From Rossellomorea sp036867415 (lineage in GTDB: Bacteria > Bacillota > Bacilli > Bacillales > Bacillaceae_B): DNA of 64,000 nt. The DNA lies in contig NZ_JBAJHU010000004.1 of NCBI RefSeq assembly GCF_036867415.1, positions 124,001 through 188,000 on the forward strand. The letters run 5' to 3'. Every line of letters starts with the position of its first letter. Position 1 is the first letter of the stretch. Positions 32,563 to 42,543 of the stretch are shown here, in pieces. The notes beneath the pieces are model-generated. The model searched no databases. It saw only the letters and a program-made list of their open reading frames with translations, and had not been told where the DNA came from. Both the position numbers and the translations under genes were made by a program.

Positions 32563-33543
32563 TTATGAGGAAGATACTTTAAGTTTTTTGAATTCTTCTG
32601 TGAGCATCGGGACGACTTCGAAGAGGTCACCGACGATTCCGTAGTCAGCTACATTGAAGATATTCGCTTCGGGATCTTTGTTGATCGCAACGATTACTTT
32701 GGAGTTTGACATCCCTGCAAGATGCTGGATCGCCCCGGAAATTCCGCATGCGATATAAAGGTCAGGCGTGACAACTTTCCCAGTCTGCCCGATTTGTAAA
32801 GAGTAGTCGCAGTAATCCGCATCGCATGCTCCGCGGGAAGCACCTACAGCTCCGCCAAGGACTTCAGCCAATTCATTAAGCGGTTCAAAACCATCTTCAC
32901 TCTTCACTCCGCGGCCGCCGGCGATGATGACTTTCGCTTCAGACAGGTCTACACCTTCACTCGCTTTACGTACTACTTCCTTAATGATCGTACGTAAGTC
33001 TTTCACATCAACAGATAATGAAGTTACATCACCTGTACGAGACTCATCTTTCGCTAAAGGCTCAATATTGTTTGGACGGATGGTTGCAAAGATCAAACCG
33101 TCTGTTACAATTTTCTTTTCAAATGCTTTACCTGAGTAGATAGGACGTGTGAAAACAAGATTTCCACCGGCTTCTTCAAGGTGAGTCGCATCAGAGATCA
33201 GCCCCGTGCTGAGCTTGCTTGCAAGTTTTGGAGACAAATCTTTACCTAATGCAGTGTGGCCGAAGATGACTCCTTCAGGTTTCTCCTGCTCGATGACAGC
33301 CATCAATGCCTGTGAATATCCGTCTGATGTATATTGGTCAAGCTTATCATGTTCAACAGTGATTACTTTGTCTGCACCATACTGGATCATTTCCTGACCT
33401 AAAGCGCTTACTTCTTTGCCGGCTAACACACCGATGACTTCGCCGCCTTCTGCAACGGTTTTACCTGCAGCAATCGCTTCAAACGAAACGTTACGCAATG
33501 ATCCGTCTCTGACTTCTCCTAGTACCAATACTTTTCTTGCCAT
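32563..33543 (-). CDS. etfA: Electron transfer flavoprotein alpha subunit (326 aa)
   Basis: Accepts electrons from acyl-CoA dehydrogenases via FAD. Contains VIIAGGRGVKSEDGFEPL and the FAD-binding ACGISGAIQHLAGMSNSKVI with VAINKDPEANIF. Last gene of the lcfA-fadR-fadB-etfB-etfA operon. Confidence 0.95.
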   Translation of the reverse strand: MARKVLVLGEVRDGSLRNVSFEAIAAGKTVAEGGEVIGVLAGKEVSALGQEMIQYGADKVITVEHDKLDQYTSDGYSQALMAVIEQEKPEGVIFGHTALGKDLSPKLASKLSTGLISDATHLEEAGGNLVFTRPIYSGKAFEKKIVTDGLIFATIRPNNIEPLAKDESRTGDVTSLSVDVKDLRTIIKEVVRKASEGVDLSEAKVIIAGGRGVKSEDGFEPLNELAEVLGGAVGASRGACDADYCDYSLQIGQTGKVVTPDLYIACGISGAIQHLAGMSNSKVIVAINKDPEANIFNVADYGIVGDLFEVVPMLTEEFKKLKVSSS

Positions 33544-33608
33544 GTTAAATACCCCCTGAATGTTAGTTGTTCTGATTAGATAAGTTTAATAAAGCTCCGA
33601 CCTTAGAG

Positions 33609-34382
33609 TTAGACTACTTTTGCTTCGTTGCGAAGAAGCTGCACCAGTTCTGAAACCTGGGCATCGAGTTCGCCTTCCAATACTTTACCTGCTTCTTTCT
33701 TAGGCGGCAGATAAATTTCGATCGTTTTTGTTTTCGCTTCTACATCATCTTCATCAAGGTCTAAGTCATCAAGTTCCAATTCTTCAAGAGGCTTCTTCTT
33801 TGCCTTCATGATTCCAGGCAGAGATGGATAACGCGGCTCATTCAATCCTTGCTGCGCTGTGACCAATAAAGGCAGTGAAGTTGCAATCACTTCAGAGTCC
33901 CCTTCAACATCGCGTGTGACCGTTACTGTTTCACCATCGATTTCGAGTTTCGTGATCGTTGTCACGTAAGAGATGTCCAGCTGCTCGGCTACGCGCGGGC
34001 CAACTTGTCCTGAACCTCCATCGATTGCTACGTTTCCGGCAAGTATCAGATCAACTTCCTGTTCTTTTAAATATTGAGATAGAATTGATGCTGTTGTGAA
34101 TTGATCTCCATAATCAAGATCATCTTCTGTATTGATCAATACAGCCTTGTCCGCTCCCATTGCCAATGCTGTTCTTAACTGCTTTTCGCTTTCTTCCCCG
34201 CCGACAGTCACGACAGTCACTTCCCCGCCATGAGCATCGCGTACCTGGATTGCTTCTTCCACCGCATACTCATCGTATGGATTTATAATAAATTCAGCCC
34301 CATCATCAGCGATTTGACCGTTTTGGATCGAAATTTTCTCCTCAGTATCAAACGTTCTTTTCAAAAGTACATAGATGTTCAT
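33609..34382 (-). CDS. etfB: Electron transfer flavoprotein beta subunit (257 aa)
   Basis: Partner of EtfA: AMGADKAVLINTEDDLDYGD, DGGSGQVGPRVAEQL and SLPLLVTAQQGLNEPRYPSL are conserved. Placed between fadB and etfA. The C-terminal arm is acidic (EELELDDLDLDEDD). Confidence 0.95.
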   Translation of the reverse strand: MNIYVLLKRTFDTEEKISIQNGQIADDGAEFIINPYDEYAVEEAIQVRDAHGGEVTVVTVGGEESEKQLRTALAMGADKAVLINTEDDLDYGDQFTTASILSQYLKEQEVDLILAGNVAIDGGSGQVGPRVAEQLDISYVTTITKLEIDGETVTVTRDVEGDSEVIATSLPLLVTAQQGLNEPRYPSLPGIMKAKKKPLEELELDDLDLDEDDVEAKTKTIEIYLPPKKEAGKVLEGELDAQVSELVQLLRNEAKVV

Positions 34383-34449
34383 TCTTAAGTCCCTCCTAAT
34401 AATTAAAACATTCTTTCCCTTAAAAAGATTTTGAAAACTTAACCCCTTT

Positions 34450-34492
34450 GAAAGGGCAGTGCGTAAAATGATAACGTTTTCACACTGCCCTT
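34450..34492 (-). terminator. Hairpin between fadB and etfB
   Basis: AGGGCAGTG (34453-34461) pairs with CACTGCCCT (34483-34491), 9 bp with a long loop and no strong T run. Could be a processing or partial-termination site inside the operon. Confidence 0.5.
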
Positions 34493-34524
34493 AACTTGAT
34501 TTTACTATATTAATAGAATGTTTA

Positions 34525-35295
34525 CTAGCCTTTAAAGTCAGGTTCTCTTTTTTCTATGAAAGCAGAGATGCCTTCTTTGGCGTCCTCTGAAACAAAGACA
34601 TCGCCAAATACGTCTGCCTCTCTCATGACCCCTTCATAGAAACGGTCATCCTTTGTATAGCTTAAAAGCTCAATTGCCGCTTTCATGGCACCAGGGCTTT
34701 TCTTCGCAATCTTCTGTGCCATTTCTTCTGCTTTCGCAAAGAGTTCGTCTTCAGGGTATGCTTTGTTGGCAAGTCCCCATTGAACTGCCTCCGTGCCGCT
34801 TATCGGTTCACTCGTTAAAAGCATTTCAGCCGCTTTTGCCCTGCCGACTAACTTCGGCAGACGCTGCGAACCGGCAAACCCCGGAACAAGTCCCAATTGC
34901 AGTTCCGGCAGGCCAAGCTTGGCATTTTCACTGACGAGACGGATATGACAACCCATCGCAAGCTCCAGGCCTCCGCCCAAAGCAGCACCGTGTATGGCTG
35001 CAATGATCGGCTTCGGGAAGTTTTCCATCCGTTCGAAGACATCCTGGCCTTTCTTGGCTAGCTGAGAAAATTCTTTTCCTGTTTCAATCGTCGTGAATTC
35101 CTTTATATCCGCACCTGCAGAGAAGAAACGGCCCTCCCCCTTCAGAAGAATGACCCGGACTTCGCGGTTTCCTTCAAGTTCGTCAAGAATGGCATCGATT
35201 TCTCTTATCAGACCGCTTGCAAGTGCGTTCGCCGGCGGTCTTTGTATGGTGACATGTGCTGTCTTTCCTTCTAATGACCAAGATAAATGTTCCAT
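34525..35295 (-). CDS. fadB: Enoyl-CoA hydratase (256 aa)
   Basis: Hydrates trans-2-enoyl-CoA in beta-oxidation. Crotonase fold with AGADIKEF (oxyanion-hole part), IHGAALGGGLELAMGCHIRL, PELQLGLVPGFAGSQRLPKL and EAVQWGLANKAYPEDEL. Next to fadR and upstream of etfB. Confidence 0.94.
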   Translation of the reverse strand: MEHLSWSLEGKTAHVTIQRPPANALASGLIREIDAILDELEGNREVRVILLKGEGRFFSAGADIKEFTTIETGKEFSQLAKKGQDVFERMENFPKPIIAAIHGAALGGGLELAMGCHIRLVSENAKLGLPELQLGLVPGFAGSQRLPKLVGRAKAAEMLLTSEPISGTEAVQWGLANKAYPEDELFAKAEEMAQKIAKKSPGAMKAAIELLSYTKDDRFYEGVMREADVFGDVFVSEDAKEGISAFIEKREPDFKG

Positions 35296-35316
35296 CTCTC
35301 ATCCCCCTAAACGTAT

Positions 35317-35904
35317 TTAGTTCCTGCCGCCACATCCATGAAGTAATAGCTTGTGAATAGCAGGGACTTGAGCCACTATATCATATTTCTGATCATTCAT
35401 TACCCAGGTTGTGACCACTTCGTCCAGTGTCCCAAAGATCATTTGACGGGCAAGCCGCACTTTCAGATCTTTCGGGAGCTCACCGGCCTCTATTCCGCTG
35501 ATCAGGATCTTATCCACCAATTGCAGATATCCTTTTAACACATCGTTGATCTTAACCCGGATATCTTTATTTGATTGGCGGAGCTCAAGCTGAGTGACAA
35601 TGGCTAAATGATGATCTTCCGATAGAAGCTTGCAGTGGTTTTCCACCATCACATATAACTTCTCTGAAACCGTCTGTTTTCCTGCAATGACTTCTTCGAT
35701 TTTTTCCACAAAGATGGACATTTTCTCTCTGAATAATGAGATCAATATATCTTCCTTGTTCTTAAAATAAAGGTAAATGGTTCCGTCAGCGACGCCTGCC
35801 TGTTTAGCTATTTTAGATACCTGCGCCTGATGGTAGCCATTTTCAGCTATAACTACAACTGCCGCATCAATGATTTGTTTGTATTTAGGTTTATTTCGTT
35901 TCAT
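35317..35904 (-). CDS. fadR: FadR, TetR-family repressor of fatty-acid degradation (195 aa)
   Basis: ATG 35904 gives MKRNKPKYKQIIDAAVVVIA with AGGT upstream and the usual 195 aa; a longer reading is less likely. TetR HTH: SKIAKQAGVADGTIYLYFKN. In Bacillus FadR represses this regulon and long-chain acyl-CoA releases it. A FadR box lies just upstream. Confidence 0.93.
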   Translation of the reverse strand: MKRNKPKYKQIIDAAVVVIAENGYHQAQVSKIAKQAGVADGTIYLYFKNKEDILISLFREKMSIFVEKIEEVIAGKQTVSEKLYVMVENHCKLLSEDHHLAIVTQLELRQSNKDIRVKINDVLKGYLQLVDKILISGIEAGELPKDLKVRLARQMIFGTLDEVVTTWVMNDQKYDIVAQVPAIHKLLLHGCGGRN

Positions 35905-35931
35905 GGTTAGTTGACCTGCCTTATCAAAATA

Positions 35932-35949
35932 TGAATGAATGGTCATTCA
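35932..35949. promoter_or_regulatory. FadR operator upstream of fadR
   Basis: TGAATGAATGGTCATTCA is a near-perfect palindrome matching the Bacillus FadR box. It lies in the lcfA-fadR gap, 28 bp before the fadR start, suggesting autoregulation. Confidence 0.8.
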
Positions 35950-36051
35950 TATTTAAATAATAAAATGTATGTGACTGATTGTCAAGGATGACCCTTGTCC
36001 AATCCTGTTAAAAAAGAGAGCGAATCTAATGAAAGATTCCCTGTTACTATT

Positions 36052-37749
36052 CTAGCTTAATTTCTGTTCTTCTTCTATCTTTTTTCGTTCTTCATCCACA
36101 AGTGCTCTTCGCAAGATCTTTCCTACTGCGGTTTTAGGGAGTTCTTTCCTGAATTCATAGATCCTCGGGACCTTATATGCAGCGAGATACTTCCGTGAAA
36201 ACTCATCCAGGTCCTTTTCATTCAGGTTTTCACCCTCTTTCAGTACGACATAGGCTTTGACGGTTTCACCTCTATATGGATCAGGGACCCCTGCAGCGAC
36301 AACTTCCTGGATGGAAGGATGTTCATACAATACTTCTTCTATCTCCCTTGGGTATATATTAAAGCCTCCTGCGATGATCATATCTTTCTTGCGGTCCACC
36401 ACGTAGAAATATCCCTTTTCATCCATATATCCCAAGTCACCAGTTAACAGCCAGCCATCCCTCAGTGTCTGCTCGGTTTCTTCCGGGCGATTCCAGTATC
36501 CTTTCATCACCTGCGGGCCTTTCACCACTATTTCCCCAATCTCATTAGGAGGGAGCGGTTCGCCTGTTTCAAGTGAGAAGACCGCACTATCTGTACTTGG
36601 CCATGGAAGCCCGATGCTTCCTTTAATTCTCTCTTTATCCCAAAGGAAGTTTGCGTGTGTGACAGGTGAGGACTCTGTCAGCCCGTAACCTTCCACCAAT
36701 TTTCCTCCCGTGACTTCTTCAAATTTCTGCTGTACTTCGACAGGCAGCGGGGCACTTCCGCTCAAACAGGAATCGATCGAAGATAAATCATACTTTTTTA
36801 CATCCGGGTGATTCAATAAGCCGATATAGATAGTAGGGGCTCCAGGAAACAACGTCGGCTTCTGCTTTTGTATGGTTTTCAACGTCGTTTCGACATCGAA
36901 TTTTGGAAGGAGGATCATTTTATATCCCTGCATGATTGAAAGGATCATTACTGCTGTCATGCCGTAAACATGGAAGAATGGAAGGATCCCGAGCATCTTT
37001 TCTTCCCCTTTTTTACATTTATAAAGCCATGCATCACACATTGAAGCGTTCGCAATCAGATTTTTGTGGGTGAGCATGACCCCTTTGGGGAATCCGGTCG
37101 TTCCACCCGTGTATTGCAGCAGGGCCAGATCATTTTCAAAATCAAATTCCCCTGCTGGTATCTTTTTTGCTGTTTGTGATGTCATGATATCAGTGAATAG
37201 ATGATTCCGCTCTGATGGCTCCACCTTTACGACAATTCCATACTGTTTCTTCTGGATGAACGGATAAATCATGTTTTTTGGAAAAGGAAGATATTCTTTG
37301 ATAGCGGTTACAATGATATGCTCAAGATCTGTTTCTTTCATGGCTTTCGAAACTCTCGGGTAGAGAATGTCCAAAGTGAGTATCGCTTTTGCACCTGAAT
37401 CTTTCATTTGATATTCGATTTCCCTCTCCGTATACAGCGGATTGGTTTGAACGACCACAGCCCCTGCATAAAGGATTCCGTAATACGCAATGACTGATTG
37501 AGGTGTATTCGGAAGCATGATAGCGACCCGGTCACCTCTCTCGATCCCCAGTTTCCCCAGGTAATTCGCAAATTTCAAAGAAGACTCGTACACCTCGCGA
37601 TACGTCATTTCTTTCCCCATAAAATGGATGGCGGATTTGCTTCCATATAGCTCCGCTGCCTCGGTCAGAAAAGAGTGCAAAGGTTTCTCAGGCAGTGTCA
37701 GTTCACCTGGAATTGCATCAGGGTATTCCTCAAGCCAGGGTTTCGTCAT
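36052..37749 (-). CDS. lcfA: Long-chain fatty-acid CoA ligase (565 aa)
   Basis: Activates fatty acids with ATP and CoA. AMP-binding motif LQYTGGTTGFPKGVMLTHKN, GYGLTESSP, GWLLTGDLGYMDEKGYFYVV and the C-terminal PKTAVGKILRR lysine region. First gene of the fatty-acid degradation operon; no FadR box was seen directly upstream of it. Confidence 0.95.
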   Translation of the reverse strand: MTKPWLEEYPDAIPGELTLPEKPLHSFLTEAAELYGSKSAIHFMGKEMTYREVYESSLKFANYLGKLGIERGDRVAIMLPNTPQSVIAYYGILYAGAVVVQTNPLYTEREIEYQMKDSGAKAILTLDILYPRVSKAMKETDLEHIIVTAIKEYLPFPKNMIYPFIQKKQYGIVVKVEPSERNHLFTDIMTSQTAKKIPAGEFDFENDLALLQYTGGTTGFPKGVMLTHKNLIANASMCDAWLYKCKKGEEKMLGILPFFHVYGMTAVMILSIMQGYKMILLPKFDVETTLKTIQKQKPTLFPGAPTIYIGLLNHPDVKKYDLSSIDSCLSGSAPLPVEVQQKFEEVTGGKLVEGYGLTESSPVTHANFLWDKERIKGSIGLPWPSTDSAVFSLETGEPLPPNEIGEIVVKGPQVMKGYWNRPEETEQTLRDGWLLTGDLGYMDEKGYFYVVDRKKDMIIAGGFNIYPREIEEVLYEHPSIQEVVAAGVPDPYRGETVKAYVVLKEGENLNEKDLDEFSRKYLAAYKVPRIYEFRKELPKTAVGKILRRALVDEERKKIEEEQKLS

Positions 37750-38098
37750 GTTATTCCCTCCTTTTGAATATTTAGAAAAATCAGTTCTTTATATCATTAT
37801 AATATAAGGGTTCTTCAGATACAATTTGAATTACCTTTCAACCGCGACTTAATTCCTATCTCTTTGATGTGCGGATCAAAGTTACTGATCGTAAGAAAGT
37901 GGCTTTCTATACAAGATATGATGGATGGCTTTTCCTACATACCTGATTCCCGATCTTCCTTCTCCGTCTGCCTTTTGACCCAGCCTATCATTGTTTTCTG
38001 TACCAAATGACCGAATATTGAGAAATCTATCCTTTTCTGAAGTTTATCATGATACACTGTTGGTGAAACGTTTCGATTTATTGAAAGGGGTAGATAGT
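37750..38098. other. Intergenic region between lcfA and the DUF3131-like gene (349 bp)
   Basis: No gene, riboswitch or repeat recognised. It must hold the divergent promoters of lcfA and the secreted glycan-enzyme-like gene. AT-rich near 37790-37810. Confidence 0.55.
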
Positions 38099-39448
38099 TT
38101 GAAAAAGAAAATCAGTCTGTTCACGATCTTATGTCTTCTCACCAGTCTTCTTTCCATTCCGGCAGTTTCCGCAGAAGGGAAAGATGGCAGGGAAATGGCC
38201 TTGCGCACTGAATTGAAAGCGATTGCAGCAAAAACCTATAAATATTATCAAGACCATACGGATGCGGAGACCGGTCTCACCTTCGATGAAACACGTTATA
38301 CAGATGAAGGCAAGAAAAATGCTGCTCACACCTCACCTACCAATGTAGGCATGTACATGATGAGCACGGTATCTGCCCAGGAAATGGGGATCATTTCTAA
38401 AGAAGAAGCGGTCAAACGCATACAAGTGACACTAAATACGTTAGAGTCGTTGGAAAAATGGAATGGATTATTCTACAACTGGTACTATACAGAAGACGGT
38501 TCGTTGAAAAAGGATTGGGGCCAATTCATCTCTCAGGTCGACAATGGATGGCTGTCTGCAGGGCTGATTGTGGCTGGACAAGCATATGAGGAATTAAATG
38601 CTCAAACAAGCGAATTGGTTGATAATATGGATTATTCCACCCTGTACGATCCGGAAGTCGGTCAATTCCGCGGTGGATATGATGCGGTCCAGGGAAAATT
38701 GACTGACCATCATTATGGACTGTTCTATACAGAACCACGCGTAGCAAGTTATATTTCAATCGGTAAAGGCGATGTCCCAAGTGATCACTGGTGGAAAATG
38801 TACCGGACGATGCCCGGCGATTGGGATTGGCAGGCTCAAGTACCGGAGGGTCATACTGTTGAATATGACGGAGTTTCTGTCTTTGAAGGTCACTATGAAT
38901 ACAACGGGGTGAAGTTCGTTCCAAGTTGGGGCGGAAGTATGTTTGAAGCTTTGATGCCCGGTATTGTATTGAAGGAAAAGGAACTTGGCAAACATGCACT
39001 TGGTCTGAATAACCAGCGCCATGTCGAACTTCAGATCCAATATGCCAAAGACAAAGGGTATAAAGCGTGGGGCTTCTCACCTGCCGCCACTCCTGACGGG
39101 TATAGTGAATTCGCTGCTACTCCGCTGGGCACTTCCGGCTACAGTGATAAATCAACGGTCACCCCCCATGCTACATTCCTGGCTTTGGATTATGCACCAG
39201 AAGAAGTACGCAAGAATATAAAAGCACTTAAAGAAATGGATACGTACGGAAAATACGGCTTCTTTGATTCAGTGAATGTTGAAACTGGAGAAATTGCAAA
39301 AGCATATCTTGCGCTCGACCAGGGCATGATCATGGTTTCGATTGCAAATTATCTAAAAGACGGAGTGATCCGGGATTACTTCCATCAGGATCCAATTGGC
39401 AAAAAACCAGAAGAGTTATTAAGGAAAGAAGTTTTCTCCATACAATAA
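38099..39448 (+). CDS. Secreted glycoside-hydrolase-like protein (DUF3131 type, 449 aa)
   Basis: TTG 38099 follows GAAAGGGGTAGATAG. Signal peptide (KKISLFTILCLLTSLLSIPA ending AVSAEG) then an (alpha/alpha)6-barrel-like repeat: TSPTNVGMYMMS, SQVDNGWLSAGLIVAGQAYE, PSWGGSMFEALMPGIV, AWGFSPAATPDGYSE and DQGMIMVSIANYLKDG. These features match DUF3131 and bacterial beta-glucan-active enzymes. Exported; substrate not known. Confidence 0.8.
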   Translation: MKKKISLFTILCLLTSLLSIPAVSAEGKDGREMALRTELKAIAAKTYKYYQDHTDAETGLTFDETRYTDEGKKNAAHTSPTNVGMYMMSTVSAQEMGIISKEEAVKRIQVTLNTLESLEKWNGLFYNWYYTEDGSLKKDWGQFISQVDNGWLSAGLIVAGQAYEELNAQTSELVDNMDYSTLYDPEVGQFRGGYDAVQGKLTDHHYGLFYTEPRVASYISIGKGDVPSDHWWKMYRTMPGDWDWQAQVPEGHTVEYDGVSVFEGHYEYNGVKFVPSWGGSMFEALMPGIVLKEKELGKHALGLNNQRHVELQIQYAKDKGYKAWGFSPAATPDGYSEFAATPLGTSGYSDKSTVTPHATFLALDYAPEEVRKNIKALKEMDTYGKYGFFDSVNVETGEIAKAYLALDQGMIMVSIANYLKDGVIRDYFHQDPIGKKPEELLRKEVFSIQ

Positions 39449-39460
39449 GCTTGACCGACG

Positions 39461-39500
39461 AGAGCACGGACATCCCATTGGGCTGTCCGTGCTCTTCTTT
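39461..39500 (+). terminator. Terminator of the DUF3131-like gene
   Basis: GAGCACGGAC (39461-39470) pairs with GTCCGTGCTC (39484-39493), then TTCTTTT. Confidence 0.85.
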
Positions 39501-39561
39501 TATGCTTTGTGAACCTGTTTGCGAGGGTGAAATCAAGGCAAGTACCCCGCATCCAAACAAC

Positions 39562-39590
39562 AAAAGACTGCCCAACAATTGGACAGCCTT
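39562..39590 (-). terminator. Terminator of the small membrane gene
   Basis: Minus strand AAGGCTGTCC with GGGCAGTC and a TTTT follows the 27-aa gene. Confidence 0.65.
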
Positions 39591-39594
39591 CTCT

Positions 39595-39678
39595 CTATAC
39601 AAAAAACAGCATGTAAATGACACCGACCAGGATGAATCCTGCACATAACACAAGTAAAACCTTCGCTAATGTTTCCAT
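39595..39678 (-). CDS. Single-pass membrane microprotein (27 aa)
   Basis: METLAKVLLVLCAGFILVGV then IYMLFFV is one hydrophobic helix. AGGAGAGGAAAC precedes ATG 39678, an excellent ribosome site, and a terminator follows. Sits directly after the DUF350 gene in the mutS2 operon direction. Not recognised. Confidence 0.6.
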   Translation of the reverse strand: METLAKVLLVLCAGFILVGVIYMLFFV

Positions 39679-39689
39679 GTTTCCTCTCC

Positions 39690-40097
39690 TTAAGAAATCC
39701 CTGCTCCGATGACAAACGATAACCCCACAGAGATGACAAGCGAAATGAAGCCGACTGCCCGGTTATCATTTGCAATTTCTTCATCTATTTTGAACTTAGG
39801 GGTTAAGAATTCGTAAATGAAATATCCAATCAGCAGCAGGATGAAACCGAAGACCCCCCAGCCAATCGTTGTAAGGATGGTTTCATTTTGCTGAATGGAA
39901 TAGCGGAAAATATTCGCAATCCCGAATATTTTCCCCCCGGTAGCCATTGCCACGGCCAGATTGCCTTTTTTGATTTCTTCCCAGTTTTTATACTTTGTAA
40001 CCAATTCGAATACGGTTAAGAAAAGGATGAGGCATAATATGACAACGCTATAATTTCCTGCAGTTTGAATGTATTCATTCTCCCAAAAATTCTCCAT
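39690..40097 (-). CDS. DUF350 membrane protein (135 aa)
   Basis: Four membrane helices (NYSVVILCLILFLTVFELVT; GWGVFGFILLLIGYFIYEFL; FISLVISVGLSFVIGAGI) and a central AVAMATGGKIFGIANI motif. Matches the YshE/DUF350 family next to mutS2 in B. subtilis. Function not known. Confidence 0.85.
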   Translation of the reverse strand: MENFWENEYIQTAGNYSVVILCLILFLTVFELVTKYKNWEEIKKGNLAVAMATGGKIFGIANIFRYSIQQNETILTTIGWGVFGFILLLIGYFIYEFLTPKFKIDEEIANDNRAVGFISLVISVGLSFVIGAGIS

Positions 40098-40109
40098 TGT
40101 TCTTCTCCC

Positions 40110-42470
40110 CTATTTAAACATTACGACCGTGACACCGGTTCCGCCTTCGCCTGCATCACCGAAACGAATCCCTTTAACTGCACGATGATTTCGTAAATAT
40201 TCCTGTACGCCCTGTCTCAACGCCCCGGTTCCCTTGCCATGGATAATGGACACTTGCGGATAGCCGGCAAGCAGCGCATCATCGATATATTTTTCCACTT
40301 TGGAGAGGGCATTATCGAATCGTTCCCCTCTTAAATCAAGTTCGATACTGACGTGAAAATCTTTCCCTTTTACCACCGCCAGCGGCTTTGTTTCAACCTT
40401 TTGCTGTGTTTGGATGAATTCAAGGTCTGATTCTTTCACCTTCATTTTCATTATGCCCATCTGAACCTGCCATTCCTTAGCGGATACTCTTTCCACGAGA
40501 TGGCCTTTCTGGTCAAAGCTTAGTACCTTCACCTCATCTCCAGGCTGAAGCTCCCGTTTTGTGCTCTGAGCTTTCCTCTTTTGACGGGAGGACTCAGCCA
40601 GTGACGGTGCTGCATCTTCCAGCTGCTTTCTTGCCTGGATCAGTTCATGTTCTTTGATTTGGGCAGATTTTTCATGCTGCATTTTACGTAAATCCTTAAT
40701 GACCTGCTCTGCTTCCGCTTTTGCTTTTTCTACCACTGTCTCGGCTTTTTGATGAGCTTTTTCAAGCATTTGATCTTTCTTTTCATAATACTCCATCATC
40801 TGCTTTTGCATATCTTTGTGCATTTTTTCTGCTTGTTTTAACAACTCGTGGGCTTCTTCCAATTCTTTTTCGCCCTGACGTCTGCTTTCTTCCAAAGATG
40901 CAATCATGTTTTCGACTTCTTTGCTGTCCGTGCCTATATGTGATTTTGCCCGATGGATCACCGTTTCTGATAATCCCAGACGTTTGGAAATCTCGAATGC
41001 GTTACTTCTTCCCGGTACACCCAGAAGCAGCTTGTAAGTCGGACTCAGGGTTTCTACGTTGAACTCGACACTTGCATTGACGACACCTTCACGATTGTAA
41101 CCGTATGCTTTTAATTCAGGGTAGTGGGTAGTAGCCACTACCCTTGCACCTGTACCGTGGACTTCATCAAGAATGGAGATGGCCAGCGCAGCGCCTTCCT
41201 GAGGGTCCGTCCCTGCGCCAAGTTCATCGAACAGGACCAGGCTTCCTTGATCCACTTTTTTCAAAATCTCTACGATATTCACCATATGGGAGGAGAATGT
41301 ACTTAAACTTTGTTCAATCGATTGTTCATCCCCTATATCCGCAAAAATCGAACGGAAGATTCCGACTTCAGATCCATCCAGTGCAGGGATCGGGAGCCCG
41401 GCTTGTGCCATGATGTTTGTAAGGCCAAGCGTCTTGAGTGTGACTGTTTTCCCTCCCGTGTTCGGTCCTGTAATGACGATGGAGGAAAAATCATTGCCCA
41501 ATTCAATGTCGTTGGCAACGGCTTCATCAATCGGCAATAACGGATGACGTGCTTTATTTAATTTAATCTTTCTTTCATTATTGATGATTGGTTTGGAACC
41601 TTTGATGGATTGACCGAATTTTGCTTTCGTGAACATGAAATCAATATCTGATAATACGTCCACAATCAATAGTAATTCATATTCAGCTTCTTGTACTTTT
41701 TCGGAAAGGGCAAGAAGGATTTTCTCAATTTCATTTTGTTCTTTCGACCGCAGTTCACGCAATTGATTATTTAATTGTACGATTGCTTCCGGTTCAATAA
41801 ACAATGTCTGGCCTGAAGATGATTGATCATGAACGATCCCTCCATAGTGCCCTCTATATTCCTGTTTTACAGGAATGACATACCGGTCATTTCGAATTGT
41901 GATAATCGCATCCGACAACATTTTGGAGGCATTGGATGACCGGATCATGCGCTCAAGCTTTTCCCGGATCCTTCCTTCGTTTGCACGCAGTTGTGTACGG
42001 ATCATTCGAAGCGTATCACTCGCTGAATCAAGGATTTCACCGTTATCATCCACGACATTTCGGATTTCCTGTTCTAAATGAGGCAGAGGTATGACAGAAG
42101 CCAATTTTGCCTCCAGCAGGGGAATGGACACTTCATCGTCCACTAACTCATCTACAAACGTTCTAAGCTTTCTGCTCGCACGGATGGTGCTGCCTGTCTG
42201 CACCAATTCTCCAGGTGACAACATGCCTCCGATGGCTGCACGCTTCACATGGGGACGAATATCAAAAATCCCCCCCAGCGGGGCATGCCCCTTCAACCTG
42301 AGGATCGTCATCGCTTCATCCGTTTCTTCATGCATGCCCGTAATTTCCTCAAAGTCCATCGACGGTGTGAGAGTGGTGACTCTTGCATGTCCAAGGGCAG
42401 ATGCAGCAAACTGTTTCAGTAATTCTTTTATTTTATCAAACTCAAGTGTTTTCAGTACTTTAGGATTCAC
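40110..42470 (-). CDS. mutS2: MutS2 endonuclease (786 aa)
   Basis: MutS-like ATPase with a C-terminal Smr nuclease domain. ATPase: ITGPNTGGKTVTLKTLGLTN, FDELGAGTDPQEGAAL, and signature around SLSTFSSHMVNI; long coiled coil at about 510-620; Smr end LDLRGERFDNALSKVEKYID and IIHGKGTGALRQGVQEYL. MutS2 suppresses recombination or acts in ribosome rescue; 786 aa is typical. Confidence 0.96.
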   Translation of the reverse strand: MNPKVLKTLEFDKIKELLKQFAASALGHARVTTLTPSMDFEEITGMHEETDEAMTILRLKGHAPLGGIFDIRPHVKRAAIGGMLSPGELVQTGSTIRASRKLRTFVDELVDDEVSIPLLEAKLASVIPLPHLEQEIRNVVDDNGEILDSASDTLRMIRTQLRANEGRIREKLERMIRSSNASKMLSDAIITIRNDRYVIPVKQEYRGHYGGIVHDQSSSGQTLFIEPEAIVQLNNQLRELRSKEQNEIEKILLALSEKVQEAEYELLLIVDVLSDIDFMFTKAKFGQSIKGSKPIINNERKIKLNKARHPLLPIDEAVANDIELGNDFSSIVITGPNTGGKTVTLKTLGLTNIMAQAGLPIPALDGSEVGIFRSIFADIGDEQSIEQSLSTFSSHMVNIVEILKKVDQGSLVLFDELGAGTDPQEGAALAISILDEVHGTGARVVATTHYPELKAYGYNREGVVNASVEFNVETLSPTYKLLLGVPGRSNAFEISKRLGLSETVIHRAKSHIGTDSKEVENMIASLEESRRQGEKELEEAHELLKQAEKMHKDMQKQMMEYYEKKDQMLEKAHQKAETVVEKAKAEAEQVIKDLRKMQHEKSAQIKEHELIQARKQLEDAAPSLAESSRQKRKAQSTKRELQPGDEVKVLSFDQKGHLVERVSAKEWQVQMGIMKMKVKESDLEFIQTQQKVETKPLAVVKGKDFHVSIELDLRGERFDNALSKVEKYIDDALLAGYPQVSIIHGKGTGALRQGVQEYLRNHRAVKGIRFGDAGEGGTGVTVVMFK

Positions 42471-42543
42471 AGACTCTATTCCACCTTTTATAAAAATGTT
42501 TCATGAATCGGACACCTTACTAAAACCAGTTCCGACTTTAGAA